From positions 4,216,001 to 4,280,000 of the forward strand of contig NC_013216.1 of the NCBI RefSeq assembly GCF_000024205.1: DNA of 64,000 bases. The letters are read 5' to 3'. How positions within the stretch are numbered: position 1 is the first letter of the stretch; each line of letters opens with the position of its first letter. The notes below the pieces were generated by a model. The model did not search any database, was not told the DNA's origin, and saw nothing but the letters and a program-made list of their open reading frames with translations. The translations under genes and the position numbers were made by a program. The stretch is from Desulfofarcimen acetoxidans DSM 771 (lineage in GTDB: Bacteria > Bacillota > Desulfotomaculia > Desulfotomaculales > Desulfofarciminaceae). This document shows positions 8,889 to 17,052 of the stretch, one piece after another.

Positions 8889-8911
8889 GCATTTTCAAGT
8901 TTTTTCGAGCA
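8841..8911 (+). repeat. Palindromic element, type A, with doubled right end
   Basis: CTGGCAAAAATTTGGAAAGG pairs with CTTTTCAAATTTTTTT and ends GAGCA. A second tail TCAAGTTTTTTCGAGCA follows. On the left it truncates a transposase. On the right it abuts a HEPN relic of the opposite strand within two bases. Confidence 0.85.
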
Positions 8912-8912
8912 G

Positions 8913-9139
8913 TCGTTCTATGGTATATCGTCTTCATAGGTTTTGAGGTATATTTTAACCCCCAAATAAATCTGGAGGCATTTTCGATTGATGAAAGAGC
9001 TTCTTCACAGCTAACCAAGTAAAAAAATTGTCATATTCACCAGCTTATCTCAGATACCTACAACTTTTTAAGATTTTACCGTAATCCCTTAGCAAAATAC
9101 CAGTCTTTACAAGTTGTTCGTTAAATAGACCAATTAGAG
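8913..9139 (-). pseudogene. HEPN-domain toxin relic downstream of an MNT gene
   Basis: The minus strand reads SLIGLFNEQLVKTGILLRDYGKIL and then, past a stop and one frameshift, EEALSSIENASRFIWGLKY. This is the C-terminal half of the HEPN proteins that accompany minimal nucleotidyltransferases. The N-terminal half is missing and the C-terminus ends at the palindromic element. With the gene at 9158-9596 it forms a broken MNT/HEPN module. Confidence 0.6.
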
Positions 9140-9157
9140 AGTCCACAAGGTTTCACC

Positions 9158-9596
9158 TTATTTAACCACATTAGTGGCAAATGGTGCGTTTAACAGTAAC
9201 AGTTTGCTGAATTGCTCATCCTCATAAATGTTGACTGAGATATCAATACCATGCTCTAATTCGGAATCTAGGACAAAATCATAGATTTTATCGCGATCGA
9301 TATTTTTCTTGTTTTTTACCGGAATGAGAACATCCATATCTGAGTCCAAACGGTGATCGCCCCTAGCCCTAGGAGAGTGTTTCAAAAGTCATAATTTTAA
9401 AAATTAACTACTATATATAGCTCTAATTGGAAGTATAAATACTATATATAGAAATAAAAAGATAAAAAATCTACTTTTGAAACGGTCTCCTAGAACCATA
9501 TAAAAGCACCTTAGTAATCTCGCCAGGATGTATTTTATTTAGGTACCGAACAAAATATTTTAAAACTTCCTGTTCTGTGTTTGTTAAACCGGGCAT
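9158..9596 (-). pseudogene. Minimal nucleotidyltransferase (MNT) split by a MITE
   Basis: The gene begins MPGLTNTEQEVLKYFVRYLN. It reads into VLLYGS, is cut by a 119-bp insertion plus a duplicated TA, and resumes RARGDHRLDSDMDVLIPV. Removing the insertion and one TA restores the catalytic GSRARGDHRxDSDxD motif in frame, giving 105 residues. It is an MNT antitoxin-type protein for the adjacent HEPN relic. In HepT/MntA systems such proteins AMPylate the HEPN toxin. The present gene cannot encode an intact catalytic loop. Confidence 0.85.
9372..9490. mobile_element. 119-bp MITE with TA target duplication
   Basis: Terminal inverted repeats GGAGAGTGTTTCAAAAGT and ACTTTTGAAACGGTCTCC match at 16 of 18 positions. 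TA flanks both sides (9370-9371, 9491-9492), the target of IS630/Tc1-mariner-type transposases. The AT-rich centre has no coding capacity. Related ends occur at 23531, 46082 and 47929. Confidence 0.85.
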
Positions 9597-9955
9597 TTAG
9601 ACCACCCCATTTAATATATGTCTTCCTTTAATATTATAACATGTATTAGATTGGCATCAAGTATGCACTGGTCTGAAACCAATCTACTATATCAATATCA
9701 TGAAAATCTTATTAATCTCAGTAAAACACCTTAAGCTATTAATAAAATACTTAGATTAACTCGAAGATATTCAAAAAACTAACTTCAGTGCTGCTGTTAT
9801 TGATACCACTACCACAGAAATCATCGCCGGTTCATAAAAAAAGAGGATGTTAACCATACATCCCCACCAAAATATTAGCTTATTAGATAGTATCACAGTT
9901 GCAGGCTCCTGACCATAGTTTTTTGTACGATATAATCCGGGGGTAAAGCATCAGA
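9597..9955. other. Intergenic, no gene recognised
   Basis: AT-rich sequence upstream of both the split nucleotidyltransferase (minus) and the YvrJ gene (plus). I see no hairpin of the named repeat families and no long open frame. Confidence 0.5.
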
Positions 9956-10180
9956 ATGGACGAAGTAGTCAAACTGGCAGCCAATTATGTCTTTCCCATG
10001 GTTGTGGCGGGATACCTTTTAGTGCGCCTGGAACCGGTGATCAAGGATCTGCAAAAGTCAATCTCCCTACTGACCGTTGTGGTGGCCAGGCAGGGTGAAG
10101 TTGACTACGAGGAGGCCAGGCGGCTGCTGGAAAGAAGCCATATATCTTACATTCCGGACCCAGAAAAAACTGTTTCGTAA
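9956..10180 (+). CDS. YvrJ-family small membrane protein
   Basis: The 74-residue protein MDEVVKLAANYVFPMVVAGYLLVRLEPVIKDL has one hydrophobic segment at residues 8-24 followed by an amphipathic helix, the plan of the YvrJ family. Such proteins often sit beside phage-type lysis genes and may act like holins. The coding GC is clearly higher than the surroundings. The truncated amidase gene 200 bases downstream supports a prophage lysis origin. GGGGGT precedes the start at a slightly long distance. Confidence 0.75.
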   Translation: MDEVVKLAANYVFPMVVAGYLLVRLEPVIKDLQKSISLLTVVVARQGEVDYEEARRLLERSHISYIPDPEKTVS

Positions 10181-10379
10181 TACATGTATTAACAGGGATT
10201 TATGCATCATAAATGTATGCATAATATACAATACCTAAAGTTATACATTGTAAAATAAGTACTTATACGTAATTATACCAAAAACAGTTATATATGCCCT
10301 GTGGTTTTATGTCTTTTATGGATTATATATGCCTTATAGTATTTTTTAGGATATAAGGGTCCGGAAAGTGAGATATATA

Positions 10380-10508
10380 ATGAAACACACTCACATTATA
10401 CTGCATCATACCGGAGCGGAAGAGAAGGATGCAGCTCAAATCCGCCGACAATCACTTAAGCCTGGGCTGGCAGGATATAGGCTAATCCTAAAGAGTATGA
10501 ACAGTTAA
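10380..10508 (+). pseudogene. N-acetylmuramoyl-L-alanine amidase, N-terminal remnant
   Basis: After GGAAAGTGAG an ATG opens MKHTHIILHHTGAEEKDAAQ, the zinc-binding start of amidase_2-type endolysins (HHTG with the first histidine ligand). After RRQSLKPGLAGYR the sequence leaves the family and stops at 42 residues, so the enzyme is lost. It lies behind the YvrJ gene. Confidence 0.65.
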
Positions 10509-10522
10509 TAAAATTCTAAAAG

Positions 10523-10555
10523 AAACCCGTATCGCTGTTAAAGTGATACGGGTTT
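10523..10555 (+). terminator. AAACCCGTATC hairpin repeat
   Basis: AAACCCGTATC pairs with GATACGGGTTT around CTGTTAAAGT. A variant at 16647-16677 and a half-copy near 15020 share the loop and the following GCTAATAAAGC, so this is a third small hairpin repeat that usually precedes the palindromic element. Confidence 0.6.
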
Positions 10556-10590
10556 GCTAATAAAGCCACAATGAACTGTAATTATTTAAC

Positions 10591-10687
10591 AAGGGTCTGC
10601 CCCTTATGAAAAAAATTATTTTACTAGGGACAGACCCTGGTAAAAATTTAGAAAGAATGCCTTTCTCTTTTCAAATTTTTTCGAGCA
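10591..10687 (+). repeat. Palindromic element, full type A
   Basis: AAGGGTCTGCCCCTT, a 20-base spacer, TAGGGACAGACCCTGG, then the stem AAAATTTAGAAAGAATGC with CTCTTTTCAAATTTTTT and a final CGAGCA. This copy shows the complete order of palindrome, palindrome, long hairpin. Confidence 0.9.
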
Positions 10688-10764
10688 CAAGATCCAAACT
10701 CCAAGGAAAAACCGGAAATATATGAGTCACGGCTCATAAATATTTCTAAAGTATAAATCTAAAA

Positions 10765-10793
10765 TTGACAATTTTTCCTAATAGAAGTATAAT
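10765..10793 (+). promoter_or_regulatory. Consensus sigmaA promoter of the abrB/relE operon
   Basis: Perfect TTGACA and TATAAT separated by 17 bases, 52 bases before the antitoxin ATG. An AAAGGAG ribosome binding site follows. Confidence 0.75.
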
Positions 10794-10845
10794 ACAAGGA
10801 AACAAAATTTCCTTACTTACATCACTTGAATAAAAGGAGCGTATA

Positions 10846-11241
10846 ATGATGTTAGAAACTAGAATAGAACAGGAGAAAACTTCTATAGAAAAACGTCGTA
10901 TTCATATTTCATCAAAGCGGCAAATAACGATTCCATCTAAATACTTTGAAGCTTTAGGTCTGTCAGATGAGGTTGACTGTATCTATGCAAACAACATGCT
11001 CATCCTCATTCCTGTTAAAAAGGAAAATCCAGCTTTTGCAGAGGAGATACTATCAGATCTCATCGAGCAGGGGTATTCCGGCCAGAAACTATTAATTGAG
11101 TTTAAGCGCATCACCCGACAGGTACGTCCTGCTGTAGAAAAACTCATTGAAGAAGCAGACGCATTAGCAAAAGAAGCCTCTACAAACTATATAGACCGTA
11201 CCGATGAGATTTTTGGAATCAATGATGAAACGGAGGCTTAG
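10846..11241 (+). CDS. AbrB/MazE-like antitoxin
   Basis: The 131-residue protein has an N-terminal swapped-hairpin DNA-binding domain, seen as RRIHISSKRQITIPSKYFEALGL (residues 17-39), followed by a long acidic helical part that would wrap the toxin. It probably binds its own promoter. The stop lies 2 bases before the relE-type gene, so both are one operon behind a consensus promoter. Confidence 0.8.
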   Translation: MMLETRIEQEKTSIEKRRIHISSKRQITIPSKYFEALGLSDEVDCIYANNMLILIPVKKENPAFAEEILSDLIEQGYSGQKLLIEFKRITRQVRPAVEKLIEEADALAKEASTNYIDRTDEIFGINDETEA

Positions 11242-11243
11242 AA

Positions 11244-11540
11244 ATGCTTCCGGTAATCTACACACCAATCGCAGAAAAATATTTTAAAAAACTAAAAGAT
11301 AAAGCACTGAAAAAAGTTTTTAAAGAAGCAGTGTTAAACATTAGGAAAAACCCTGCTATTGGACAAGTTAAAACCGGTGACTTAAGTGGGTTATACTCTC
11401 TTGACATCTATCACAACCACACCAACTATGAACTGGCCTATAGGATCTCTAAATTAGAAAATGGCGATATGGTAGTTATTATCATGGCCGGTACCAGAGA
11501 AAACTTCTATAAAGAACTTAAACGATACTTGTTCCGATAA
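11244..11540 (+). CDS. RelE/ParE-family toxin
   Basis: The 98-residue protein MLPVIYTPIAEKYFKKLKDK shows the RelE/ParE pattern: YTPIAEKYFKKL helix, RKNPAIGQVKTGDLSGLYSLDI strand-loop, LAYRI and VVIIMAGTRENFYKEL. It is probably an mRNA interferase or gyrase poison, and the sequence does not distinguish these. It is coupled to the AbrB-type antitoxin. A GGCC hairpin 73 bases downstream can terminate the operon. Confidence 0.8.
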   Translation: MLPVIYTPIAEKYFKKLKDKALKKVFKEAVLNIRKNPAIGQVKTGDLSGLYSLDIYHNHTNYELAYRISKLENGDMVVIIMAGTRENFYKELKRYLFR

Positions 11541-11613
11541 CAGATATGAATAACACTTTCAAGCTACCTATATAGAATTGTATTCTGCTCATTATTCAGA
11601 TAAAAAACATTAT

Positions 11614-11648
11614 GAAAGGCCAACCACCTTTTCGATGATTAGCCTTTC
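11614..11648. terminator. GGCC hairpin repeat between converging operons
   Basis: GAAAGGCCAA and the degenerate TTAGCCTTTC pair over 10 bp with one mismatch. It lies between the plus-strand relE and the minus-strand MNT gene and could serve both. Confidence 0.6.
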
Positions 11649-11690
11649 TTGAATTATCAAATTAAATCGTATTTCATCTGAGATACTCCC

Positions 11691-11996
11691 TCACCCGATA
11701 CGACGACCAGTCGCTATTACCTCTCTAACAAAAGGGTTATCCTTTCTCAAAGGGTGAGGTTCTATTCGAGTATCAACTTTCCTTCGAATCTTCATTAACT
11801 TTAAGGTATCCTCAATAATATCGCCGGAAAAATCATCAGTAATTACTGCGATATCTATATCACTATCCCGATCATGGTTTCCATTAACGAAAGAACCAAA
11901 CAAATAGACCGATTCCACGTTCATTTCCTCTTTGACCAAGTCGGCATATTTTTCTGCGATAGAAGTTATTTCTTCTCTAATACTACTAAAAGCCAC
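11691..11996 (-). CDS. Minimal nucleotidyltransferase antitoxin (MntA-like)
   Basis: The 101-residue protein carries VYLFGSFVNGNHDRDSDIDIAV, the GSx10DxD catalytic motif of the MNT nucleotidyltransferases. It overlaps the upstream HEPN gene by 31 bases. In characterised HepT/MntA pairs this enzyme transfers AMP to the HEPN toxin and silences it. The same role is expected here from context. Confidence 0.85.
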   Translation of the reverse strand: MAFSSIREEITSIAEKYADLVKEEMNVESVYLFGSFVNGNHDRDSDIDIAVITDDFSGDIIEDTLKLMKIRRKVDTRIEPHPLRKDNPFVREVIATGRRIG

Positions 11997-12370
11997 GTCT
12001 TCAACTCCTCAATAGCCACCAAGTTTTCTTTTGTAAAAGCCGGAGTACACTTTTGGTAAAAACTATGCTTGTAGTCCGGATATCTGGCTGCAATATTGAA
12101 ACTGGTTATCATGTCCAGTTGGTCCTTCTGTTTATCATTAGTGTTCAAAGCAGCTTTCTCCGATAGTCTTAGCAGATCATGAATTCTGGGAACCTCTGTA
12201 TCAATTCGCGCCACATAAACCGCTTTCAATAACTTTTCTAAAACCAGGTGGCCCATAAATAAACTCCAGTGATAATCCTTGCTGTCATATAAATGCATCA
12301 TAGTTTGATAATCTCGCTCTGCAGAGGTGATCCAGTACCTAATAATTTCATTTTTAGTCAAAACGGCCAC
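11966..12370 (-). CDS. HEPN-domain toxin (HepT-like)
   Basis: The 134-residue all-helical protein has LVLEKLLKAVYVARID, a conserved HDL (PRIHDLLRL) and AARYPDYKHSFY, which supplies the arginine and histidine of the RNase motif (R, five residues, H) with a tyrosine three residues on. The MNT partner lies directly downstream and overlaps. It is likely a translation-blocking RNase held in check by AMPylation. Confidence 0.85.
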   Translation of the reverse strand: MAVLTKNEIIRYWITSAERDYQTMMHLYDSKDYHWSLFMGHLVLEKLLKAVYVARIDTEVPRIHDLLRLSEKAALNTNDKQKDQLDMITSFNIAARYPDYKHSFYQKCTPAFTKENLVAIEELKTWLLVVLEKK

Positions 12371-12449
12371 CTTCCTTAAAGTTATTTCAGACTTAATCTA
12401 TTATACTTGTAAATATTGGATAAAGCAATATAAAAAAGGACTGACAACT

Positions 12450-12675
12450 TTTTAAAATTGGCTTTTTTGTTAACACCCCTCGTGGTGCTCAGGCCAGTGC
12501 TATTTAGCATGGTTGAAACTGCTGAAGGAGAATGGACTTAATCCTTTTATTTATCTTAGTTATCTCTTTGAGAAACTTCCCAATATGGCTACCCAAAATC
12601 GGGACGGACTCATTAGATAAGTTACTTCCTTGGTCAAATACTTTACCTACTATCTGTCGAGTACATATTAAGAAT
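12450..12675 (+). pseudogene. IS66 TnpC C-terminal relic
   Basis: Across two frameshifts and stops the plus strand reads KNWLFC, TPRGAQASAI, VETAE, then ENGLNPFIYLSYLFEKLPNM, and ends NRDGLI. This is the C-terminal region of IS66-type transposases. No complete IS66 element remains. Confidence 0.65.
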
Positions 12676-12743
12676 ACTTAAATCTCCAACCTATTTCAAG
12701 ATGGGGATTATTTTACGCTGACCGATAAAAAGCATTATGTACT

Positions 12744-12786
12744 AAAAAGAGCCAACCAGCACGAAAGATGGTTAACTCTTTTGTCT
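12744..12786 (+). terminator. AAGAGCCAACC hairpin repeat
   Basis: AAAAGAGCCAACC pairs loosely with GGTTAACTCTTTT, followed by a T-rich tail. Near-copies at 16878-16919 and 29990-30030 share about 230 bases of flanking sequence with this one. The preceding text (GATAAAAAGCATTATG) resembles that before the GGCC hairpins, so the two families may be related. Confidence 0.6.
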
Positions 12787-12885
12787 TTTTTCTATGATAC
12801 TAACCCTAAGAAATAGTGGTTTTTATATATTTTACCCAGGATCTGGCACTAGTGAATATAAGGTATTTCTGGTAGTTTTTTTTAC

Positions 12886-12939
12886 AAGGGTCTGACCCTT
12901 ATGAGTGAACGGTTTTCTCTTTTTAAATTTTTTCGAGCA
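12886..12939 (+). repeat. Palindromic element, shortened type A
   Basis: AAGGGTCTGACCCTT leads directly into CGGTTTTCTCTTTTTAAATTTTTTCGAGCA. The left stem arm is deleted. It abuts a HEPN relic. Confidence 0.8.
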
Positions 12940-12940
12940 G

Positions 12941-13030
12941 GAGTACTTTCCAGTATCTTTCTTCTATTCTCTGGATAACGTCCTTCAATGTTAAATGGCT
13001 ATAATTCGGATAATAAATCAACTACGCAAT
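12941..13030 (-). pseudogene. HEPN toxin C-terminal relic
   Basis: The minus strand reads VVDLLSEL, a stop, then PFNIEGRYPENRRKILESTP, like the RYP-containing C-terminal part of HEPN toxins. It ends within two bases of the palindromic element's CGAGCA. Only about 30 residues remain, so the assignment is tentative. Confidence 0.4.
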
Positions 13031-13109
13031 TGACATCAATAGGTAAAAACACGGTATTTGGTGATGGTTTATATGAAAAGCTCATTCAACACTGAAATTA
13101 AATAGAATA

Positions 13110-13303
13110 AGTTTGCTCGCCACACAGACTGTCCCGACCTTACATACTTTTTTAGTACATAGGCCGCCGTGACTTTTACGTCCGGGCACACCGCAGTTTG
13201 TTACCTCCCTGCGTTCCGGATATGCTAATCAACTGAATCGGCTAATTGGTGATAGGCGACTTTCACGCCATTAGATTCTCAGCCTTGACGGCTGCTCCCG
13301 CAC
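13110..13303 (-). ncRNA. Group II intron 5' fragment, third type
   Basis: On the minus strand it starts GTGCGGGAGCAGCC, with GTCAAGGCTG, then ATGGCGTGAAAGTCGCC. This matches the GTGYG start and stem order of the other two fragments. The 5' end falls directly against GGTCTGACC of the type D palindromic element, so the intron entered next to that hairpin. The copy in the other Rpn block (23904-24097) is almost identical. No reverse transcriptase is present. Confidence 0.5.
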
Positions 13304-13354
13304 GGTCAGACCCTGATGAAAAATGTCGAATGCTTTCGGCATTTTTCCCGAGCA
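13304..13354 (+). repeat. Palindromic element, type D hairpin
   Basis: GGTCAGACCC, then GAAAAATGTCG paired with CGGCATTTTTC (one G-T pair), then CCGAGCA. The stem sequence differs completely from type A but the order palindrome-hairpin-CGAGCA is kept. It lies 38 bases past the Rpn stop. The second copy is at 24098-24148. Confidence 0.8.
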
Positions 13355-13392
13355 CTAACAACATTTTATTAATCCCAAGGAATGTACTACTC

Positions 13393-14391
13393 TTAATGCA
13401 ACTCGTTTTTAATTTTCTGTACAATTTCTTTATCCAGTGCAGTTATTTTACATATAACATCAACCGATATACCTTCTTTCAAGGCCGCCCTTGCTGTTTC
13501 TAAAGCCTTTTTCAACTCGCCTTCTTTTATGCCTTCCTTAATACCCTCTTTTATACCCTCTTTTTTCGCCTGCTGCTGCATCTCATCTAGTGTTACCTCA
13601 AGGTTCATAATCATAAATTCCACCTCCAACTGGTTGGCTTCCTCCATAATACGGTCAACTTCCTTATGCAAATGGACCGGCATTCTCGGCTTGATGACAT
13701 TTTTGAGCCAAATCATAATTTGCCTGAATTCATCCTGAGTTAGTTTTCTCAATACCCTGATTAATTTCCTCAGGCGTGTAATTAATTCCTTATGGTTCAT
13801 TGTCTGGTCGAGAACAAATACGCTGGCTATCAGGTTTGCCATTTCGTACAGTTCCTCATCTTTGTATCTGTTGACATCAAACAATATGTAACTAAAGTCC
13901 AATACCCGCCCACCGAATATTTGACAGTCAGACAGCATTTCCCTGAAATTCATCTTTGCCGTCCAGTTGTTCTTGCCATTGTACAATACCGCCGGGACTA
14001 TAGCCGGCAGCCTAAAGTCTTTACGATCCCTTTCTTCTTTCTGTGTGTTATTGTACGTTTCTCTCCATATCTGCACCATGTACTGCAGTAAACGAAAGGG
14101 CATCAGAAAATCTACAGTAGATTGTAACTCCAGCAGTACGTAGAATATGACATCCTTTTCCTTCGTCCGGAGCCGATACACCACATCTGCCTCTTTTTCA
14201 CTGAAATCTTCCAGCACGAATGACTTATCAACTAGGAGCAACCCATCTTCTTCTATTTCGTTCACCCAATCCTCTTGCACAAAGGTTTTGATTAATTCCA
14301 GAAATATCTTTTTATTGCTGAGAAGCTGCTTATAACCCTTGTCATGGGGATGGTGTGGATGTTTTAGGTTAGGTTGGCCACTTTCCGTCAT
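13393..14391 (-). CDS. Rpn-family recombination-promoting nuclease / putative transposase, copy 1
   Basis: The 332-residue protein starts MTESGQPNLKHPHHPHDKGY, with AAGGGAGTGAT upstream. It has the PD-(D/E)xK nuclease layout of the Rpn (transposase_31) family: DKGYKQLLSNKKIFLELIKTF, EADVVYRLRTKEKDVIFYVLLELQS, then the DxLPxFV-like middle. Near residue 285 it holds three copies of the tetrapeptide KEGI. Rpn proteins cut DNA and raise RecA-independent recombination in E. coli. The second copy has five such repeats. Confidence 0.85.
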   Translation of the reverse strand: MTESGQPNLKHPHHPHDKGYKQLLSNKKIFLELIKTFVQEDWVNEIEEDGLLLVDKSFVLEDFSEKEADVVYRLRTKEKDVIFYVLLELQSTVDFLMPFRLLQYMVQIWRETYNNTQKEERDRKDFRLPAIVPAVLYNGKNNWTAKMNFREMLSDCQIFGGRVLDFSYILFDVNRYKDEELYEMANLIASVFVLDQTMNHKELITRLRKLIRVLRKLTQDEFRQIMIWLKNVIKPRMPVHLHKEVDRIMEEANQLEVEFMIMNLEVTLDEMQQQAKKEGIKEGIKEGIKEGELKKALETARAALKEGISVDVICKITALDKEIVQKIKNELH

Positions 14392-14548
14392 GGGATCACT
14401 CCCTTCGTAATTATTATATCACAGACTGCCAGTAAATGGTCTTAGCATTATGAAAGCCTTTTGTTGTAAAAGTGGATAATTACCTCCGCAACTTTATCCT
14501 ATTCTATTATTTGGTCCGATCTATTTGAAAAAATTACTGTTCTCCTCA

Positions 14549-14998
14549 TCACAAAAAATATTCCAGACAATCAGCTTTCTTAAACACGTTTTCTAATACT
14601 CTATCAAAATTAGTCGTAATTACCGGACCCATCGCTAATTGTGGTAATAAAAAGACTGATGTATCAGTGAGATCCTTATCATCTAATAAATGTTCTCCGA
14701 AGGCATCTTCTATGGCATTTATAAAGGCCCTATTACCAATATTATTCATTATTTCCTCTGCAGCATTTTCATATTTGCTCTCATATAATAATGGTTCTAT
14801 TTTATCTTCTAATCCATATTGTTCTGAAATATCACTAAGAAAAGAATACCAGCCAGGATATCCAAAAGGGATAGATAATCCTGCTCCTACAAAGGGAACG
14901 ACTCCTAATTTGGATTTCATTTGATTTATTAATCGACGAATGTTACCTTTGTTTTCTTTCATTTCAAATATCGCAGGTATTTTATTAAGCTGTTCCAA
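14549..14998 (-). pseudogene. SIR2-like domain protein, truncated
   Basis: A TTG start behind GAGGTGAT opens 149 residues. KLGVVPFVGAGLSIPFGYPGW is the NAD-binding start of SIR2-like domains and GPVITTNFDRVLE is the conserved TTNFD motif. Such domains degrade NAD+ in several antiphage systems. Known proteins continue well beyond this point, but the frame here ends abruptly where the duplicated Rpn block begins. It is probably a defence gene inactivated by that insertion. Confidence 0.75.
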
Positions 14999-15082
14999 TA
15001 TCTAATCACCTCTTTTTAGTAATCACTGTTAAATTGGTACGGGTTTGCTAATAAAGCTAGAATAAACTGTTAGTATTTACCA

Positions 15083-15192
15083 AAGATCTGACCTTCTTGA
15101 GTGAGAGCGAATAACTGGAAATGTTTTACTAGCAACGGGTCCCGGTAAACATTTGGAAAAAACGATTTTCTTTTTTCAAATGTTTACTAGCA
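15083..15192 (+). repeat. Palindromic element, type E hairpin
   Basis: AAGATCTGACCTTCTT, spacer, CGGGTCCCGG, then GTAAACATTTGGAAAAAACG paired with CTTTTTTCAAATGTTTAC, and TAGCA. Compared with type A an A-T pair is now C-G, and the stem is extended by TAC. Confidence 0.8.
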
Positions 15193-15352
15193 TGCATGAT
15201 CTTGCCATAAACAACATACAACGTCACCCCATGAACAAGATAGGCTAAACGTAACGTCATAATACTTAATTCGAAATCTTTGAAGCAACTGGCAGTCTTT
15301 TAAATGGTCTGACCCTTATGAAAGGTTATTTTTATTTATTACAGGAATGCTC

Positions 15353-16366
15353 CTAATCTCCATATCCATCCGGATTGCTTGACTGCCAGCGCCAGGAGTC
15401 TGCACACATCTCCCTGATACCCCTTTCAGCGGCCCAACCAAGTTCTTTCTTTGCTTTTGTTGGATCAGCGAAACATATGGCCACATCACCAGGCCTTCTT
15501 TCTACTATGCAATAAGGCACCTTCCTGCCAGAAGCATTTTCAAAGGACGCTACCATTTCAAGTACGCTATAGCCTCTTCCTGTGCCTAAGTTATATGCAT
15601 CGATACTGTTACCGAACATAATCCTCTCAAGAGCCTTTAGGTGCCCCAGAGCAAGATCCACTACATGAATATAATCCCTTACTCCAGTACCATCTGGGGT
15701 AGGATAATCATTGCCAAACACTTTGAGTTCCTCCAGTTTCCCTACCGCAACCTGCGTGATATAGGGCATGAGATTGTTAGGTATACCATTGGGATCCTCA
15801 CCGATAAGACCGCTCTCGTGTGCACCTATCGGATTGAAATAACGAAGGAGTGCTATGCTCCAAGCTTTATCTGATAAATAAAGATCCTGCAATATCTCCT
15901 CTATCATAAGCTTAGTACGTCCATAGGGGTTGGTAGCTGCCAGTATGAAATCCTCCGTGATTGGGACACACTCGGGTATACCGTATACTGTAGCCGATGA
16001 GCTAAATACTAACTTCTTTACACCGTATTTCTGCATAACCTGACAGAGCACAAGAGTACCGGTTATATTATTATGATAATAGTGCAGGGGAACCTGTACC
16101 GACTCTCCCACTGCTTTAAGCCCGGCAAAATGAATTACTGCTTCTATGCTATTCTCAGAAAAAACCTTCTCAAGTCCTTCCTTATCTAAAACATCATCTT
16201 TATAAAACTTAATAGCCTTTCCTGTTATTTGATTTACCCGCTTTAAAGACTCAGGTTTGCTGTTTGACAGATTATCAACCACAACAACATCATAATCGGC
16301 ATTAAGCAGTTCTACACAGGCATGACTGCCAATATATCCTGCTCCTCCCGTGACCAATATAACCAT
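15353..16366 (-). CDS. galE: UDP-glucose 4-epimerase, copy 1
   Basis: The 337-residue protein has the NAD-binding GGAGYIGSH at residues 7-15, SSSATVYG with the catalytic serine/threonine, and YGRTK with the Tyr-Lys pair. It ends [12 protein letters not shown] and [15 protein letters not shown] as in full-length GalE. It interconverts UDP-glucose and UDP-galactose in the cytoplasm for polysaccharide synthesis. Start ATG with AGGAGG spacing is good. A second, diverged copy lies at 36.8 kb. This copy is isolated from the main cluster by toxin genes. Confidence 0.92.
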   Translation of the reverse strand: MVILVTGGAGYIGSHACVELLNADYDVVVVDNLSNSKPESLKRVNQITGKAIKFYKDDVLDKEGLEKVFSENSIEAVIHFAGLKAVGESVQVPLHYYHNNITGTLVLCQVMQKYGVKKLVFSSSATVYGIPECVPITEDFILAATNPYGRTKLMIEEILQDLYLSDKAWSIALLRYFNPIGAHESGLIGEDPNGIPNNLMPYITQVAVGKLEELKVFGNDYPTPDGTGVRDYIHVVDLALGHLKALERIMFGNSIDAYNLGTGRGYSVLEMVASFENASGRKVPYCIVERRPGDVAICFADPTKAKKELGWAAERGIREMCADSWRWQSSNPDGYGD

Positions 16367-16574
16367 GAATTTTACCTCCTATATTCATCATCAGAATAAA
16401 ATCAAAACGCATGTGGAAGGAAAACTCTTTCTTCCGATTTACAGTATATACTGAAATAAACTATTATAAAAAAATACTATCTTAAAAACTACATCTTGTC
16501 AATTTATGGACCATTGTAATTAGTAATGGCTCAGATCCTCACCAGCAAGATAGATTACTTTTATTGACCAATTA
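16367..16574. other. Upstream region of galE copy 1, no gene
   Basis: AT-rich promoter-side sequence. No open frame or repeat recognised before the palindromic element at 16575. Confidence 0.4.
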
Positions 16575-16638
16575 CTGGGGCCGGACCCATGTAGAATTAT
16601 AAAAAGAACGCTTGTCTCTTTTAAAATTTTTTCGAGCA
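16575..16638 (+). repeat. Palindromic element, type A
   Basis: TGGGGCCGGACCCA, then TTATAAAAAGAACGC with GTCTCTTTTAAAATTTTTT, and CGAGCA. The changed left arm (ATTATAAAAAG) is only partly matched by TTTTAAAATT on the right. The AACCCGTA hairpin follows eight bases later. Confidence 0.8.
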
Positions 16639-16975
16639 CTAAAAGTAACCCGTATTACTGTTAAAGTAGTACGGGTTTGCTAATAAAGCCAAATTGTTCG
16701 AATTACAAATGGGCCGGCATTCACTCACAGCATTACATACATCGGCTTAATTAAAGGACCAGGTAAAGGATCAATAGGCTATAAGGATGATCTATATGGC
16801 AACAAGAATACTTAAATCTCCAGCCTATTTCAAGATGAGGATTATTTTACGCTAACCGATAAAAAGCATTATGTACTAAAAAGAGCCAACCAGCACGAAG
16901 GATGATTAACTCTTTTTGTCTTTTTATATGGCATAACCCTAAGCAATAGTGGTTTTTTACAGCTTTTTCCGGGGG

Positions 16976-17033
16976 TCAGACCCTAGGGAAAAGAAAAGCC
17001 AGGTCCGGGAAAATAGACCGACCTGGCTTTTCT
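16976..17033 (+). terminator. GGGTCAGACCC palindrome with type F hairpin
   Basis: GGGTCAGACCCTAGGG is followed by AAAAGCCAGGTC, a loop, and GACCTGGCTTTT. The stem is a 12-bp perfect hairpin that ends 20 bases before the vapC copy 2 stop codon on the opposite strand. It keeps the palindrome-plus-hairpin plan with a new stem and would work as terminator for vapBC. Confidence 0.7.
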
Positions 17034-17052
17034 ATGAGGGTAGAGTCCAAAA

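Larger units (their letters stand above)
13074..14556. repeat. 1.5-kb duplicated Rpn block, copy 1
   Basis: From AAAAGCTCATTCAACA to the sequence around CAAATAGATCGGACC this block repeats at 23869-25371. It carries a group II intron fragment, a type D hairpin and the Rpn gene. Offsets are 10,794 bases before and 10,818 after the gene's variable repeat. The right edge ends at a truncated SIR2 gene here and at dprA in the other copy. Confidence 0.9.

Noticed and set aside
13529-13738. Plus-strand frames antisense to the Rpn genes
   Set aside because: They arise from the repeat-rich coding sequence of the opposite strand and are conserved only through duplication.
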